DNA from: Powellomyces hirtus
Taxonomy: Eukaryota > Chytridiomycota > Chytridiomycetes > Spizellomycetales > Powellomycetaceae
Reading direction: 5' to 3'
DNA length: 64,000 nucleotides
Assembly: GCA_025526995.1 (NCBI GenBank)
Contig: JAHLKG010000003.1
Coordinates: forward strand, 124,001-188,000
Of this stretch, positions 9,989-19,588 are shown piece after piece. The notes under the pieces were generated by a model that ran no database searches, was not told the DNA's origin, and saw nothing but the letters and a program-made list of their open reading frames with translations. Position 1 is the stretch's first letter; each line of letters begins with the position of its first letter. Position numbers and translations under genes: made by a program.

Positions 9989-10945
9989 TGTGTGTGTTGT
10001 TCGGTTGGTTGTGGTGTTGGTGAGTGTTTGTGTATGTGCGTATGTGTATGTGCGTTTGTGTAGGTTTGTGTGGAGGACGACGAGAGCTTCCTCCTTTTAT
10101 GTGATTCTGAGGCCTGTCGACACTCGACAGCTCACACAACACTTTTGCATGACATCACAGTCAGAAAAAAATATCAAGAACATTCCTTATACCATCCTCG
10201 CATCATCTAATGCAGCGACCCACCATTCGTCATTACTTGGCATATGCGCAGCAGCAATACTCATGACCTTGCGCCATCCACTCCGAGTGGGTCAAGTGCA
10301 TCATTGATGATGAGTGTAAATGATGAGAGTGTTCGTCACCATGTCAAAGGTAGTGGACGTAAACGAAGCTCTACTGGCCATACGTCATCAACACTATACC
10401 ACGTGTAGTTGAGCAAAATGAGCGCGTTGCCCTTAAACTCCGACACACGTCTGTGATGTATGAAAATGCACCCCCAGTTCTCCGGGCACCCCCTAACGCG
10501 TTGGTCAAATCTGACAAGCCACTTTTTTCCATCAAAAAGTGGCCTTTTGAATTTGACCACCCGTGTTCGGACACAATTTCATTGGGCAAAATCCCATCAA
10601 TTGTAAAACCGCCGGTTTTGAGTTCGACATTGGGTACAAAAATGAACGTTGATATTTTTTACCAAAACCATATTTACAAGAAGGACAAATTTGATGGCAT
10701 GCATGCCTCTGCACCAAAAAAAACCACTATGCATAACAAAAACTGTAACTAAACTATTTTTTTGGTTCGTTTCTTCCTTTTCTCGCCCCCTAATGTTTGC
10801 AGGGTGCCCTGCGCTCCCGCTGTGGCCTCTCCGAAACTGTCGGAGCCATTTTCGCGACTCGGGGCCTTTTTGAAGGCCCAGGGGCAGCGGCCTCCACCCC
10901 CGCGGGAACCATTCGGCAACCAATTCGGCCGCTTTCGCGGCTGCC
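9989..10945. other. AT-richer spacer containing a hairpin, no gene seen
   Basis: Starts with the GT-rich promoter of the CsbD-like gene and contains the small palindrome CTGTCGA-CAC-TCGACAG near 10112. The remainder holds the hairpin described at 10503-10558 and short overlapping frames on both strands without domain features. Confidence 0.5.
10503..10558. repeat. Imperfect inverted repeat (25-bp arms, 6-base loop)
   Basis: The left arm 10503-10527 begins GGTCAAAT and ends CCACTTTTT; the right arm 10534-10558 begins AAAAAGTGG and ends ATTTGACC. The arms pair except for a few central positions around the loop TCCATC. It could be a transcript hairpin, a terminator-like structure or the remnant of a small foldback element. 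No target-site duplication is evident. Confidence 0.7.
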
Positions 10946-11634
10946 TCAACCACCTCGGAAGGGATACGCACAGGGTTGGCCGCGACCAGTCGGTCGATTT
11001 CCCTCCGTGAACGTCGTCGACACATCGACACCGCCCGGCCACGTAACTGGAAAGTTGAAGGTTAGTCGGCCAGATCCAGCCCTCATCGTCCCGATGGAAG
11101 TGGAATCCAACCACTCACGGTTTGCAAACGCCTTGGTCGTTTGAGCCGCCAGGTCCTCGGCGTCTTCCACAAGCAGCTTAAAAATTCGGCAGGGTCTTTC
11201 AAGCGGCGCCGCCTCGGGGTACGCCTTTGTGGATGGAGGCGAGTCGGCCTTCCGCTTCGTGCCAGAGGGATCTGCTTCGCTGGTCACAGGTTTACCAACC
11301 AGGGGCGCGGTTGGGGCGGCGCCTGCGACGGCAAAGTCCATGCGGCGGAGGGACGAGTCGACTGCGTTTCCCCCCGGCGCGTCCTTCGTGCCCGCGACCT
11401 TGACCAGCTCGTCGTCGTCCGGCGCCCGCAGGCGCTCGACGCGGAGCGTGACGTCGACGCGGGACCGTTTGCCGAACGTCTGGCGGTCGTACGCGACAGA
11501 TCTGGTGACGGACGCGCCCTCGGCCAGGTCCACGCTCTCGCGGTAGCTGATCTGCACCCGTCCCATTTTGCAGTTCACCTTGTGCGTCTCTTCGAGCCGG
11601 TCGGCCGTGATCTCCAGGTGCAGCTCGCCCATCA

Positions 11635-11665
<31 letters not shown>

Positions 11666-12912
11666 GAACGACACGTGGACTGACGGGTCCTCTCTGACCA
11701 GGGCTTTGAGCGCCGGGCCCAGCGCGCGCTCGTCTGCCGTGGTCGCGGGTTCGCACGACCGGACAAACACCGGCGGGGGTATTGCGATGGTGTCGAGGGT
11801 CAGCTTGCGCTTGTCGCGGAACGATAGGAGGGTGTCTCCCGTCGCCGTTTCCTTTAGTCCGGACACCGCCGCGATGTTTCCCGCGGTCACGCCGGGGATC
11901 TCCTCGTAGTCGTCGGCGTACATCTGGAGCACCTTGCTGGCACGCTCTTTCACGCCCGAGCCAGAGTTCACGAGAGTCTCGCCGCGCTCGAGCGTGCCCG
12001 AGTAGACGCGGACAAAAACCAATGGTCCGCGCTTGGCGTCGTGAGTCACTTTAAATGCCAGCGCGCAAAGCTCTTTGTCTTCCAGGCGACACGGGACTTC
12101 TTCGCCGGTTGGGGATATGGCTTGCGGGGGAGGCCGTTCGGACGGGGACGGAAGGTAGTCGCACACCGCGTCGAGAACGGGCTGAACTCCGATATTCTTG
12201 AAACTGGCGCCGCAAAGCACCGGGATCCCCTTGCCGCTCACCGTCACCCTTCGGAGCGCAGCGCGAAGCTCGGCGGCAGGGATCTGGAGGTGATCTCCGT
12301 CGCAATCCAAGAAAATCTCGACGATGCGCTCGTCGATGTCAGAAAGCGCTTCAACGAGGGCCTCGCGCGCTGCGAGGCATTCGGCGTAAAGCCGTTCGTC
12401 TTGCGCGGGCGCGAACGTGGTGCGGGTCACGACGCTGCCGGTCTGCTCCCTGCGCCAGTCCAGCACCTCCATCGTCACGAGATCGATGACGCCCTCAAAA
12501 GCGGGGCCTCCCGATCCTGGGCCGCTGATCCCGCTGGTTCCGTCTCGGACAATGGGCCATTGGCAAACCAGCGGCCGACCCCATCCGGTCAATCGCGCCT
12601 CGATGGCTTTGACGGTCTTGCCGAGTCCCGCCCCGTTGCGGTCCATCTTGTTGACGAAAGCGATGCGAGGCACCTTGTATCTGCCGCGGATGGGGGGAGA
12701 AGCAAGGTGAGACGATGGGTGTGGCTTCTCCTTCTGTGCACACTCAACACGTACCGGTTGGCCTGCCTCCACACCGTCTCTGTCTGGGCTTCGACGCCGG
12801 CCACGGCATCCAGCACGCAAACGGCGCCGTCCAGCACGCGCATGCTCCGCTCGACCTCGATCGTAAAGTCGACGTGTCCCGGCGTGTCGACGAGGTTGAC
12901 TCTGTGCCACTT
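10946..12912 (-). pseudogene. Mitochondrial elongation factor G2 (mEF-G2/MEF2) relic, truncated at both ends
   Basis: EF-G2 is the GTPase that works with the recycling factor to split mitochondrial ribosomes. The relic reads 12755-12912, 11119-12680 and 11046 down to a stop at 10946. It contains the switch II block [16 protein letters not shown], then VWRQANRY spliced to [13 protein letters not shown], domain II, and the start of domain IV. The P-loop, switch I and mitochondrial presequence are missing: the first exon starts at an acceptor preceded by an in-frame stop, and the upstream sequence belongs to a TPR-SET fragment on the other strand. The C-terminal domain V is also absent. The remaining frame of over 500 codons is intact and GC-rich, so the decay is recent or the fragment is still expressed. 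Confidence 0.75.
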
Positions 12913-12962
12913 CTACGGTCGACTCGGATCGCGACCACTACGGGTCGGAGGCTCGTCGCCAT

Positions 12963-13705
12963 GTGCTGGTTGATCGCCAGATGAACTGCAACTGTGACGA
13001 AAACCTCCGACTCACTCTTTATAGAAATCGTGCGGAAGTCAGACTTCGGCTCCGTCGCTACGAGTCGTCTGCCGAGGACGCTCTCGCTTCGATCAGCTCT
13101 ACTGGTGATACGGACGCGAACAAGATTTCTAACACTAAAAGCCACTTCCGTGCTGGGAGGGCGCTTTACGAATTGCGCAATTTTGAAAAGGACATGGCTC
13201 AGTTTATCAAGGCACTTTAGCTGGATCCCACGCACGTCGAAGATATTAAAGAATCTCGGCGCAGCTTAAAGCGTGTTTTGGAGCAAAGGAAGGGTACATA
13301 CGATCTCGAAACATGGCGAAAGCTTCCCGCAACAAGGACGTCAGGTTCGATCTCGCTTCTTTCCGTCAAGAAGCCGAAGTGAAGTCTGTCGAGGGTCAAG
13401 GCCGTAGTCTTTTCGCGAAGGAATACATACAGCAAGGAGACGTGGTCTTGGTCGAGAAGGCTTTTTGTGTCGCTTTCAAAGAAGAAACACGGATGTCTGG
13501 ATGCTTTTCGTTTATAATCAACGTGAATACCAAGCGGGGCCAGGTCGGTGCCCAAGCAGCCCTTCTCGTCAACCTTGTCGTCAAGTTGCGTCACAATCCG
13601 GTGCAAGCTGGTCAATATCTGGACCTGTATGACGGAGGTCATTTTGACTCGAAAGAAGCAAAGCTCTTGGAGAATGGTATGGTTATTGACACTTTCCAGG
13701 TGTAA
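12963..13705 (+). pseudogene. Fragment of a TPR-SET domain protein (SMYD-like), with stop and frameshift
   Basis: The first part (12990-13217) reads as TPR helices (YRNRAEVRLRLRRYE, then FRAGRALYELRNFEKD). An in-frame TAG follows at 13218-13220 where homologues have an acidic residue before LDPTH. The frame then shifts by one near 13310 and continues into a SET N-terminal segment: GQGRSLFAKEYIQQGDVVL, then INVNTKRGQVGAQA, and ending VIDTFQV at a stop. The catalytic SET core, post-SET region and the N-terminal TPRs are absent. The layout matches the fungal family in which TPRs precede SET. It lies head-to-head with the EF-G2 relic; the junction is around 12.92-12.98 kb. Confidence 0.7.
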
Positions 13706-14010
13706 TCCATGTAAGTTGCCAATCCTACTGGTGCGCAGACGATCGAAGTTAACCGGATGGCGTTCTTAGGTAGTTTAGCATAAAGATTCCCTCGGTCATA
13801 TATTTTCATTGCAGTTATGATTCATGCACACTTTTAAATGGTCACCTGTGCGCGCGTCCGCCGCTCTGAGGAAGAGATCATGGGCTCGCGGCCAGCTACC
13901 AGGTCCCGTCTTCTATACAGAGTGCGCACACGGTTTTCGGTGTTTTGGTTGCTGCCAAACTTCCTGCAAGGCAACTCCCGAGTCCCCAACTGCATTGCTC
14001 GCGCACAGGC

Positions 14011-14997
14011 ATGTCTTTGATCAGACAAGCGAGGCCCCTCATCAGCCGGCTACGCCCCGTGCTGCTGCAGCTTTCCTCCCCAACAACACCATATGCTCAG
14101 ATGCTCGGCCGCACCACGGCCTGCAGTCAACCTGCGCCGCCGCTCTTGTTCATGACGCGAGCCATGTCTGGAAACAGCAGCCGCGGCAGCGACGGCACGT
14201 TCGTCACGGCCGACATTCAACCGAGCGGCTACGCTATGGTCGCCATCAAGCGCGAGCCGGTCAACAGCATGGACATGGAACTGTGGAAGCAGCTTCTGCA
14301 AACACTCGACGCGTGTGAAAGCGATGCCAAAGTGAGGGGCATAGTTTTCCACTCAACGCTCGCCAAGCCCATTTTCACGGCCGGCAACGATCTCAAAGAG
14401 CTATACGCGCGCACGACGAGCAAAGAACGCCACCGCGAGTTCTGGTCGGTTTCCAACACCTTCCTCGCGCGGCTTCTTAACTCGCCGCTGGTGACCGTCG
14501 CGGCAATCAAAGGCGCTTGCCCTGCGGGAGGCGCCTGCATGGCCATGGCTTGCGACTTTCGCATCGCGACCAAGAACTCCTACATCGGCCTGAACGAGGT
14601 CGCGTTAGGAATCCCAGTCCCGCCAAAGTGGATCAAGCTGATGGTCAGCGTTGTTGGGCAGGGCCGCGCCGACAAGCTCCTGCAGAGCGCCACTCTCGTC
14701 CCCGCACCAGAGGCTCTCACGTTTGGACTTGTCGACCGCGTCGTTGACTCGGAGGACGAGCTGATTCCTGCCGCGGTCGAAACCGTGACCACCGCGCTCA
14801 AACTTCCGGATATCGGAAGGGTGGCCACGAAAGGTTGCCTTCGAGGAAAACTCTCGAGAGAATGGAAGGATCCGGAATGGCTGGAGGAGGAACATCGCTC
14901 TGCTTGGGAAATGCTCGAGAGCCCAGAGATCGTGGCCTTCATGGAGAACACTCTGAAGAGACTGTCGAAGCCGAAGGGGAAGACATCCAACGCATGA
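14011..14997 (+). CDS. ECI1: 3,2-trans-enoyl-CoA isomerase (crotonase superfamily), probably mitochondrial
   Basis: Shifts the double bond of 3-enoyl-CoA to the 2-trans position during beta-oxidation of unsaturated fatty acids. Intronless, 328 residues. The first 50 or so residues are Arg/Ser/Pro-rich with no acidic residue and begin MSLIRQARPLISRLRP, a typical mitochondrial presequence. The crotonase core shows the CoA-binding oxyanion segments FTAGNDLKEL and IKGACPAGGACMAMACDFR, and the isomerase-type SYIGLNEVALGI, as in animal ECI1. No peroxisomal SKL-type C terminus is present (it ends SNA). The frame is open upstream to 13945, but Met at 14011 directly begins the presequence. It is the only intact gene in a stretch of relics. 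Confidence 0.9.
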   Translation: MSLIRQARPLISRLRPVLLQLSSPTTPYAQMLGRTTACSQPAPPLLFMTRAMSGNSSRGSDGTFVTADIQPSGYAMVAIKREPVNSMDMELWKQLLQTLDACESDAKVRGIVFHSTLAKPIFTAGNDLKELYARTTSKERHREFWSVSNTFLARLLNSPLVTVAAIKGACPAGGACMAMACDFRIATKNSYIGLNEVALGIPVPPKWIKLMVSVVGQGRADKLLQSATLVPAPEALTFGLVDRVVDSEDELIPAAVETVTTALKLPDIGRVATKGCLRGKLSREWKDPEWLEEEHRSAWEMLESPEIVAFMENTLKRLSKPKGKTSNA

Positions 14998-15117
14998 TCT
15001 GCTTGAAATAGATGGCAAAGGCCATAACATGCTCGGCTCTGGCTCAGCCTTGTGCAGAGCCAGTTTCCCCACGGACGAAAAAGTACACTTTGTTTGGACT
15101 TGGACTTGTAATTTGTT

Positions 15118-15490
15118 AGTCAAGTCCGACTCGAGCCTGCTTGCACTCTTTGCACCTTGTTTGTCAAATACGACTCAAGCCTGCTTGCACTGTGTTTGTC
15201 AAATCCGACTTAAGCCTGCTTGCACTCTCTTTGTCAAATACGACTTAAGCCTGCTTGCACCTTGTCTGTGAAACACGACTTAAGCCTCGCTGCACTATGT
15301 TTGTCAAATACGACTTAAGCCTGCTTGCACCTTGTTTGTCAAATACGACTTAAGCCTGCTTGCACCTTGTCTGTCAAACACGACTTAAGCCTCGCTGCAC
15401 TATGTTTGTCAAATACGACTTAAGCCTGCTTGCACCTTGTTTGTCAAATACGACTTGAGCCTCGCTGCACTAAGTTTGTCAAGAGAGACG
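15118..15490. repeat. 34-bp minisatellite, about 11 units
   Basis: Consensus unit: AAGCCTGCTTGCACCTTG then TTTGTCAAATACGACTT, 34 bases, repeated head-to-tail with point variants. A variant pair (a unit with GCCTCGCTGCACTATG next to the standard unit) recurs at about 15286 and 15388, so there is higher-order structure of about three units. It starts about 120 bases after the isomerase stop codon. Open frames across it are chance by-products of the unit. Confidence 0.9.
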
Positions 15491-15670
15491 AAGCCTCTTT
15501 CTGTGGCTCAAATGCCATTGAAGGTGGCTCAAAACGCTACGCCAGCTGTGATGATGCTCCTCATTCCAGGCTCCGTGCCGCTAACTGCACAAGCGTCTGC
15601 CCCGCAACAACATCTGCGCTGTCTACCGTACTGGTTGCTCCGCAATCACCATTCTGAATGCCGCACAAGA

Positions 15671-16989
15671 TCATTCGAAGCCAGGTGGTGGCGCGAATTT
15701 CGGGATCGGATGTGCCTCCGTGTTCAGCACGTAATCCTCGAGGTGCACTAGCCGGCGAGCTTCTGCTGGGTCGTCGCGGGCAAGAGGCTCGACAAACAGC
15801 AAGTAGAAGTACTTTAGCGTCTCTCCCAGGAAGAACGTTTCCATCTTGTCGCGCGTCGGCGGAGGAATAACTCTCACGTCATCCTGAAGAACAAGGGTGT
15901 TCGTTTGAACCACGATGGAGATGAATTGCTCCGTAGCCCCGCAGAACCCTTACCAAACTTGTATAGCCCCCGTCGACCTTGCACCACTGTTCGAACACTT
16001 TGAACATCAGCCATCCCCGCTCCCGCCATATCGGATCTCCGGTGATCCGGAACAGAACAAAGAACGACTCGATTGTCTCGGGGCGGAGGAGGTTGTGCCC
16101 GTCTTGCGGGTGGATGTTGAAGTCCACCCCGAGCGGACGACCGGAGGGAGTCCGACGTAACGAGGATCTTTCCCAGGGCAGGGCTGCCAGTGGAATGTCC
16201 TTGACAAGGGTAGAGTCAATGTATCTAGAAACTTTAGCCGGACGAGGAAGCGAAGTGCCCTGTTTATGACGAGCGAGCTCCTCCTCTGCAATGCTGAGTA
16301 CAGTGGTGGAATTACTGCCAGCGGGTTGTAGCGGCTTGGTCTGCCAGAAAACGATCTCTGGCGAGAGACCTGTCAAAGTTTGATGGTATTGCTGCCAACA
16401 TCCGGTCGCAAGTTCTTCGGCGAGTTCCAGATCGAGAAGATCAACGTGGTCTAACGCAAGCCTTTCAGCCATTGTGACGGTACGCTTCCCGCGCGTGGCG
16501 ACAAGGGCGAGCGTCCCAGGAAGGAAGCACACGAGATGATCCATTTTTGGAGACAGCTCGGAAACGGGATTGGGAAGTTCACCAATGAAAAAGTATTCGT
16601 TGGGAAAGCTAAGACCCAGGAGGTGTTTGCGAATGCCAGCGACGGCGACCCGGTATTCATCAAGATAGCCTGTGTCGTTGGTCAGGAGATACTGCTTGCC
16701 CAGATATTCTGAGCGATAAGATTAATACACAAAGAGCATTCTAACTTTCACCAATCGGCATACGATAGTAACTGTCGCCTCGACTTCCAAGCCGGATTTC
16801 TCGTGTAGCCCACTCGCCAGTGCTCGTGCTTACAAAGATTGGAGCAAGTCTATCAAGCTTCTCCAATTTGGATACAATCTTTCCAATTGTGGCCACCGCG
16901 TCCCAATACTTCTTGTCCCCAGTCAGAGAACTGAGATAAGAAGCACAAGAAAAGTTTCCGAAAGTCAACCTGGCGCCACCCCTGCTCTT
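15671..16989 (-). pseudogene. GH47 alpha-1,2-mannosidase, C-terminal part only
   Basis: Class I mannosidases trim Man9 N-glycans in the ER/Golgi or act outside the cell. Readable exons on minus are 16752-16989, 15954-16708 and 15671-15883, joined in frame. They contain YLSSLTGDKKYWDAV, LGSRGDSYYRMPI, MDHLVCFLPGTLAL, the active-site block HNLLRPETIESFF, GGYTSL spliced to DDVRV, and [17 protein letters not shown] ending in the calcium-site motif NTEAHP. The N-terminal 35-40% of the (alpha/alpha)7 barrel, including the first catalytic Glu segment, is not present upstream; other sequence begins at about 17.0 kb. I call it 5'-truncated. A distant upstream exon beyond the relics cannot be excluded, but none is visible. 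Confidence 0.7.
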
Positions 16990-17371
16990 CTGTACATAAA
17001 GAAAATCAAATCAAACAACAACCATCCAGATTAGAGGAAGAGTGGTACGAGCGCGCAAGGCTTTCAAGCTTGCTTCAGCAGCAGCAGTGCGATGTGCTCT
17101 TGCTCCTGAGACAAGGACGAACAGACGAGGGGGGGAAAGACAAGTCATTTTTGGGAATACAGGAGGGGATGGGGCATGGCGCCGGGTCAGGGCCCGTACA
17201 AGGGACCATGCGAGGAGGGAAGGGGGAGAGGGGAGGGAAGAGGGAGGGGGCCTGGCGTCCGTCGGTCTCTCGAACGCCTTGATGAGGGAATGTGGGGTGG
17301 GTAGAGTCGAACAAAAAAAAACAAGAAAAAGCAAACTAACAAAAAAACAACCCAACAAACAAAATGAAAGG

Positions 17372-18067
17372 TCATCCTCCAACGACGTACACGACGCCGC
17401 GGTCAAACGCGACCTTGTCGCCGACGCCCGCAAGAAAGCACTGCAGGGCGGCGATGGTGTTGCGGACCAGCTCCGTGGCTGTCGCGGTCTGACGCGCGCG
17501 GCGGGAGGGGACCGGCGTCGTCGGGGGCGGGGCTGTCGCGGTAGTAGCGGCCGCCAGGACCAACTGCTGGGGTTCGATTTTGGCGACCTGGAGCTCGTGG
17601 GCGGTTGGAACGCATTGCTTCGGGGTCGTGAAGACCGGCACGTCGTCGTAGTCCATCTCGCCGTCGTCGTCGGCCCATGACAACGAAGGTAGCGAAACGG
17701 GTGTGAGGACAGCGGGCGCTGGCACCGGCGCGAGCGCAGGCGAGATGCGCATTTCGTCGTTGTCCTCGTTGTCCGACTCATCGATCGGCGCAAAGAAGAA
17801 CTGGACGCTCGCGGCCAGCTTCCTGAGCTCCGCGACGCCAACGCGGGCGACAAAGACCTTCTCGAGCACCGCGAGGAACTCGTTGCTGAAGCCAAAGCGG
17901 CGGCGGAGCGACTCTACACCCAGCTCGGCAAACTCGGCGTAGTAAGGATCGCGCTCGAACAGAGCACCGAGAGCGTCCTCGCGAGCATGCAGGCAGCGCT
18001 GGACGCGGTCCGGGCGGCCGGCGCAAACCTCGTCACGGTGGCGGGGAACGCATGGCAGGGCGCGCAC
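17372..18067 (-). CDS. Hypothetical ORF, possibly a gene fragment running antisense to a GH5 relic
   Basis: An uninterrupted frame of 231 codons. From about residue 32 it reads like a folded protein (FERDPYYAEFAELGVESLRR, then a segment rich in Val, Leu and Ala). It then becomes acidic (ESDNEDNDEM), Pro/Ala/Thr-rich, and ends VVYVVGG. The first 30 codons lie antisense to the recognisable GH5 segment at 17972-18080, so the natural 5' end has probably been lost at that junction. No family is recognised. The high GC content makes long chance frames more likely here, hence low confidence. Confidence 0.3.
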   Translation of the reverse strand: MRALPCVPRHRDEVCAGRPDRVQRCLHAREDALGALFERDPYYAEFAELGVESLRRRFGFSNEFLAVLEKVFVARVGVAELRKLAASVQFFFAPIDESDNEDNDEMRISPALAPVPAPAVLTPVSLPSLSWADDDGEMDYDDVPVFTTPKQCVPTAHELQVAKIEPQQLVLAAATTATAPPPTTPVPSRRARQTATATELVRNTIAALQCFLAGVGDKVAFDRGVVYVVGG

Positions 18068-19588
18068 TCGTGGACGCAGAGGGGTAAAAGTGAGAGAAGG
18101 TGAATTCTTCCCGAGGACGATTTAGTTGCGATAAACTTCTCTCCTAGTAACATTTGTCGCTGTCCTACGTACTCCCTTTCCTGATACTCGGTCAGACGCA
18201 GCTAAACCTCTACTGATTTTCATTCAGTAAAAATCCAAGCGCCGCGGTCGACTGGGAAGGGCAAATGTACACTCTCCGGGCTCCGCGTGTTGCTCCACTT
18301 TTCTTCCGCCTTTCGCCCGCACACGCCCTCAAGATCGAAACAGTCATCATTTTCATGCCCGCACCTCTATCGCTGCCTTGCAGCCCGATCAAATGTGCCC
18401 GGATTCGATGTGAAGTGTGTAGCATTTCGTCTCTATTATAGACGACGGAGTAAATGGTGAGTTCACATTGCCATACAGTACACAAGGAGCTTTCACAGGT
18501 CCCACCTTTTGCATGTACCAGTTGCTATGCGTACCATATTGCGCATGTTTCGCATACAATCACAGGGGAAGAAGGATAGAAAAATCGCCAGGCAAGGTCT
18601 TCAACTTGGTCGGTGCATGGGTAGCTGAGCGCTCCTACGTCGCCCAACATCCTTTTCATCCGCAGGCACCCTTTCCCCCCGAAGGTGAGGATAGGAGAAA
18701 CCTGAGACGCCATGCACCCCCGCACGACTCCCACCTGCGTTTCGACTGACGGTGGTTTAGAGCACTTGACCGCGGCCAACTGCTTTTTCCCCACGAAAGG
18801 AATCAAGCGAAGACCCGGAACCAAGAAGAAGAGCCTTGTCCCTCAGTCGACAGTCGGTGCATGGGTAGCTGAGCGCTCCTACGTCGCCCAACATCCTTTT
18901 CATCAGCAGGCACCCTTTCCCTCCGAAGGTGAGGATAGGAGAAACCTGAGACGCCATGCACCCCCGCACGACTCCCACCTGCGCTTCGACTGACGGTGGT
19001 TTAGAGCACTTGGCCGCGCCCCTCTGTAAGAAACAGGAGGACCGAAACTGCTGACTGAGGGAGGAGAAGATCGGAAGATTGGATGTCCGACGAGATGAGA
19101 CGCGCGTCCTCCTGGTGGTACGGCACGCCCAACTCGGCTGTCATGGGCGCCATCCGCGACCCGGCAAACAACTTTGTCTTTGAAATGCACCAGTACCTGG
19201 ACGAGACTATTCTGGCCAGTCGCCGTCGTGCCGCTCCCGCACCGCCGGGTCCGAAGCCCTCGCGGCCGCGACCGCCTGGGCGCGCTCGCAAAACCGCCAG
19301 ATCTTCCTTGGCGAGGTCGGCGCCGGGGACAACGAGGTGTGCCGCGCGGCGTTGGAGGACATGTTTGCGTACATGCGGGCAAACAGCGACGTGTGGGTCG
19401 GGTTCTCGTGGTGGGCGGCCGGCCCGCTGTGGAAGGACTACATCTACGGCGTCGAGCCCAATGCGGACGGGTCCGGCAAGCCCATCTGGAACAGCTTCCT
19501 GAAGAACCAGTTCGCGGGCCTGGCGAAGAGGGACGACAACGACGACTTCGGACGCGCGCCTGCGCGGCCGTTGAGGCTGAGGCAGTGA
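17972..19588 (+). pseudogene. GH5 endoglucanase pseudogene, interrupted by about 1 kb and frameshifted
   Basis: Paralogue of the intact GH5 gene at 23596. Segment 1 (17972-18080) matches the middle of the enzyme: MQAALDAVRAAGANLVTVAG, then AHSWTQ. Segment 2 (19108-19588) resumes at WYGTPNSAVMG and DPANNFVFEMHQYLD. It then shifts frame near 19203 and continues in another frame through AWARSQNRQIFLGEVGAGDN (nucleophile Glu present) to GFSWWAAGPLWKDY and a stop at 19586. The N-terminal half with the acid/base NEP motif is missing. The intervening 18081-19107 has no GH5 similarity and carries a direct repeat. Truncation, insertion and frameshift together make it non-functional. Confidence 0.85.
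18609..19019. repeat. 167-bp direct repeat, two copies 244 bases apart
   Basis: Copy 1 (18609-18775) and copy 2 (18853-19019) align without gaps and with only a few substitutions. They begin GTCGGTGCATGGGTAGCTGA and end just after GGTGGTTTAGAGCACTTG. Both encode nearly the same plus-strand peptide (GAWVAERSYVAQHP, later EGEDRRNLRRH) followed by a stop at the same place, which is a consequence of the duplication. They lie wholly inside the sequence that interrupts the GH5 pseudogene. Confidence 0.9.

Noticed and set aside
13945..14010. Longer N terminus of the enoyl-CoA isomerase
   Set aside because: The presequence-like segment starts cleanly at Met 14011; the added residues do not improve targeting features.
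15118..15490. A possible CRISPR-like array
   Set aside because: The units abut with no unique spacers and the genome is eukaryotic; it is a minisatellite.
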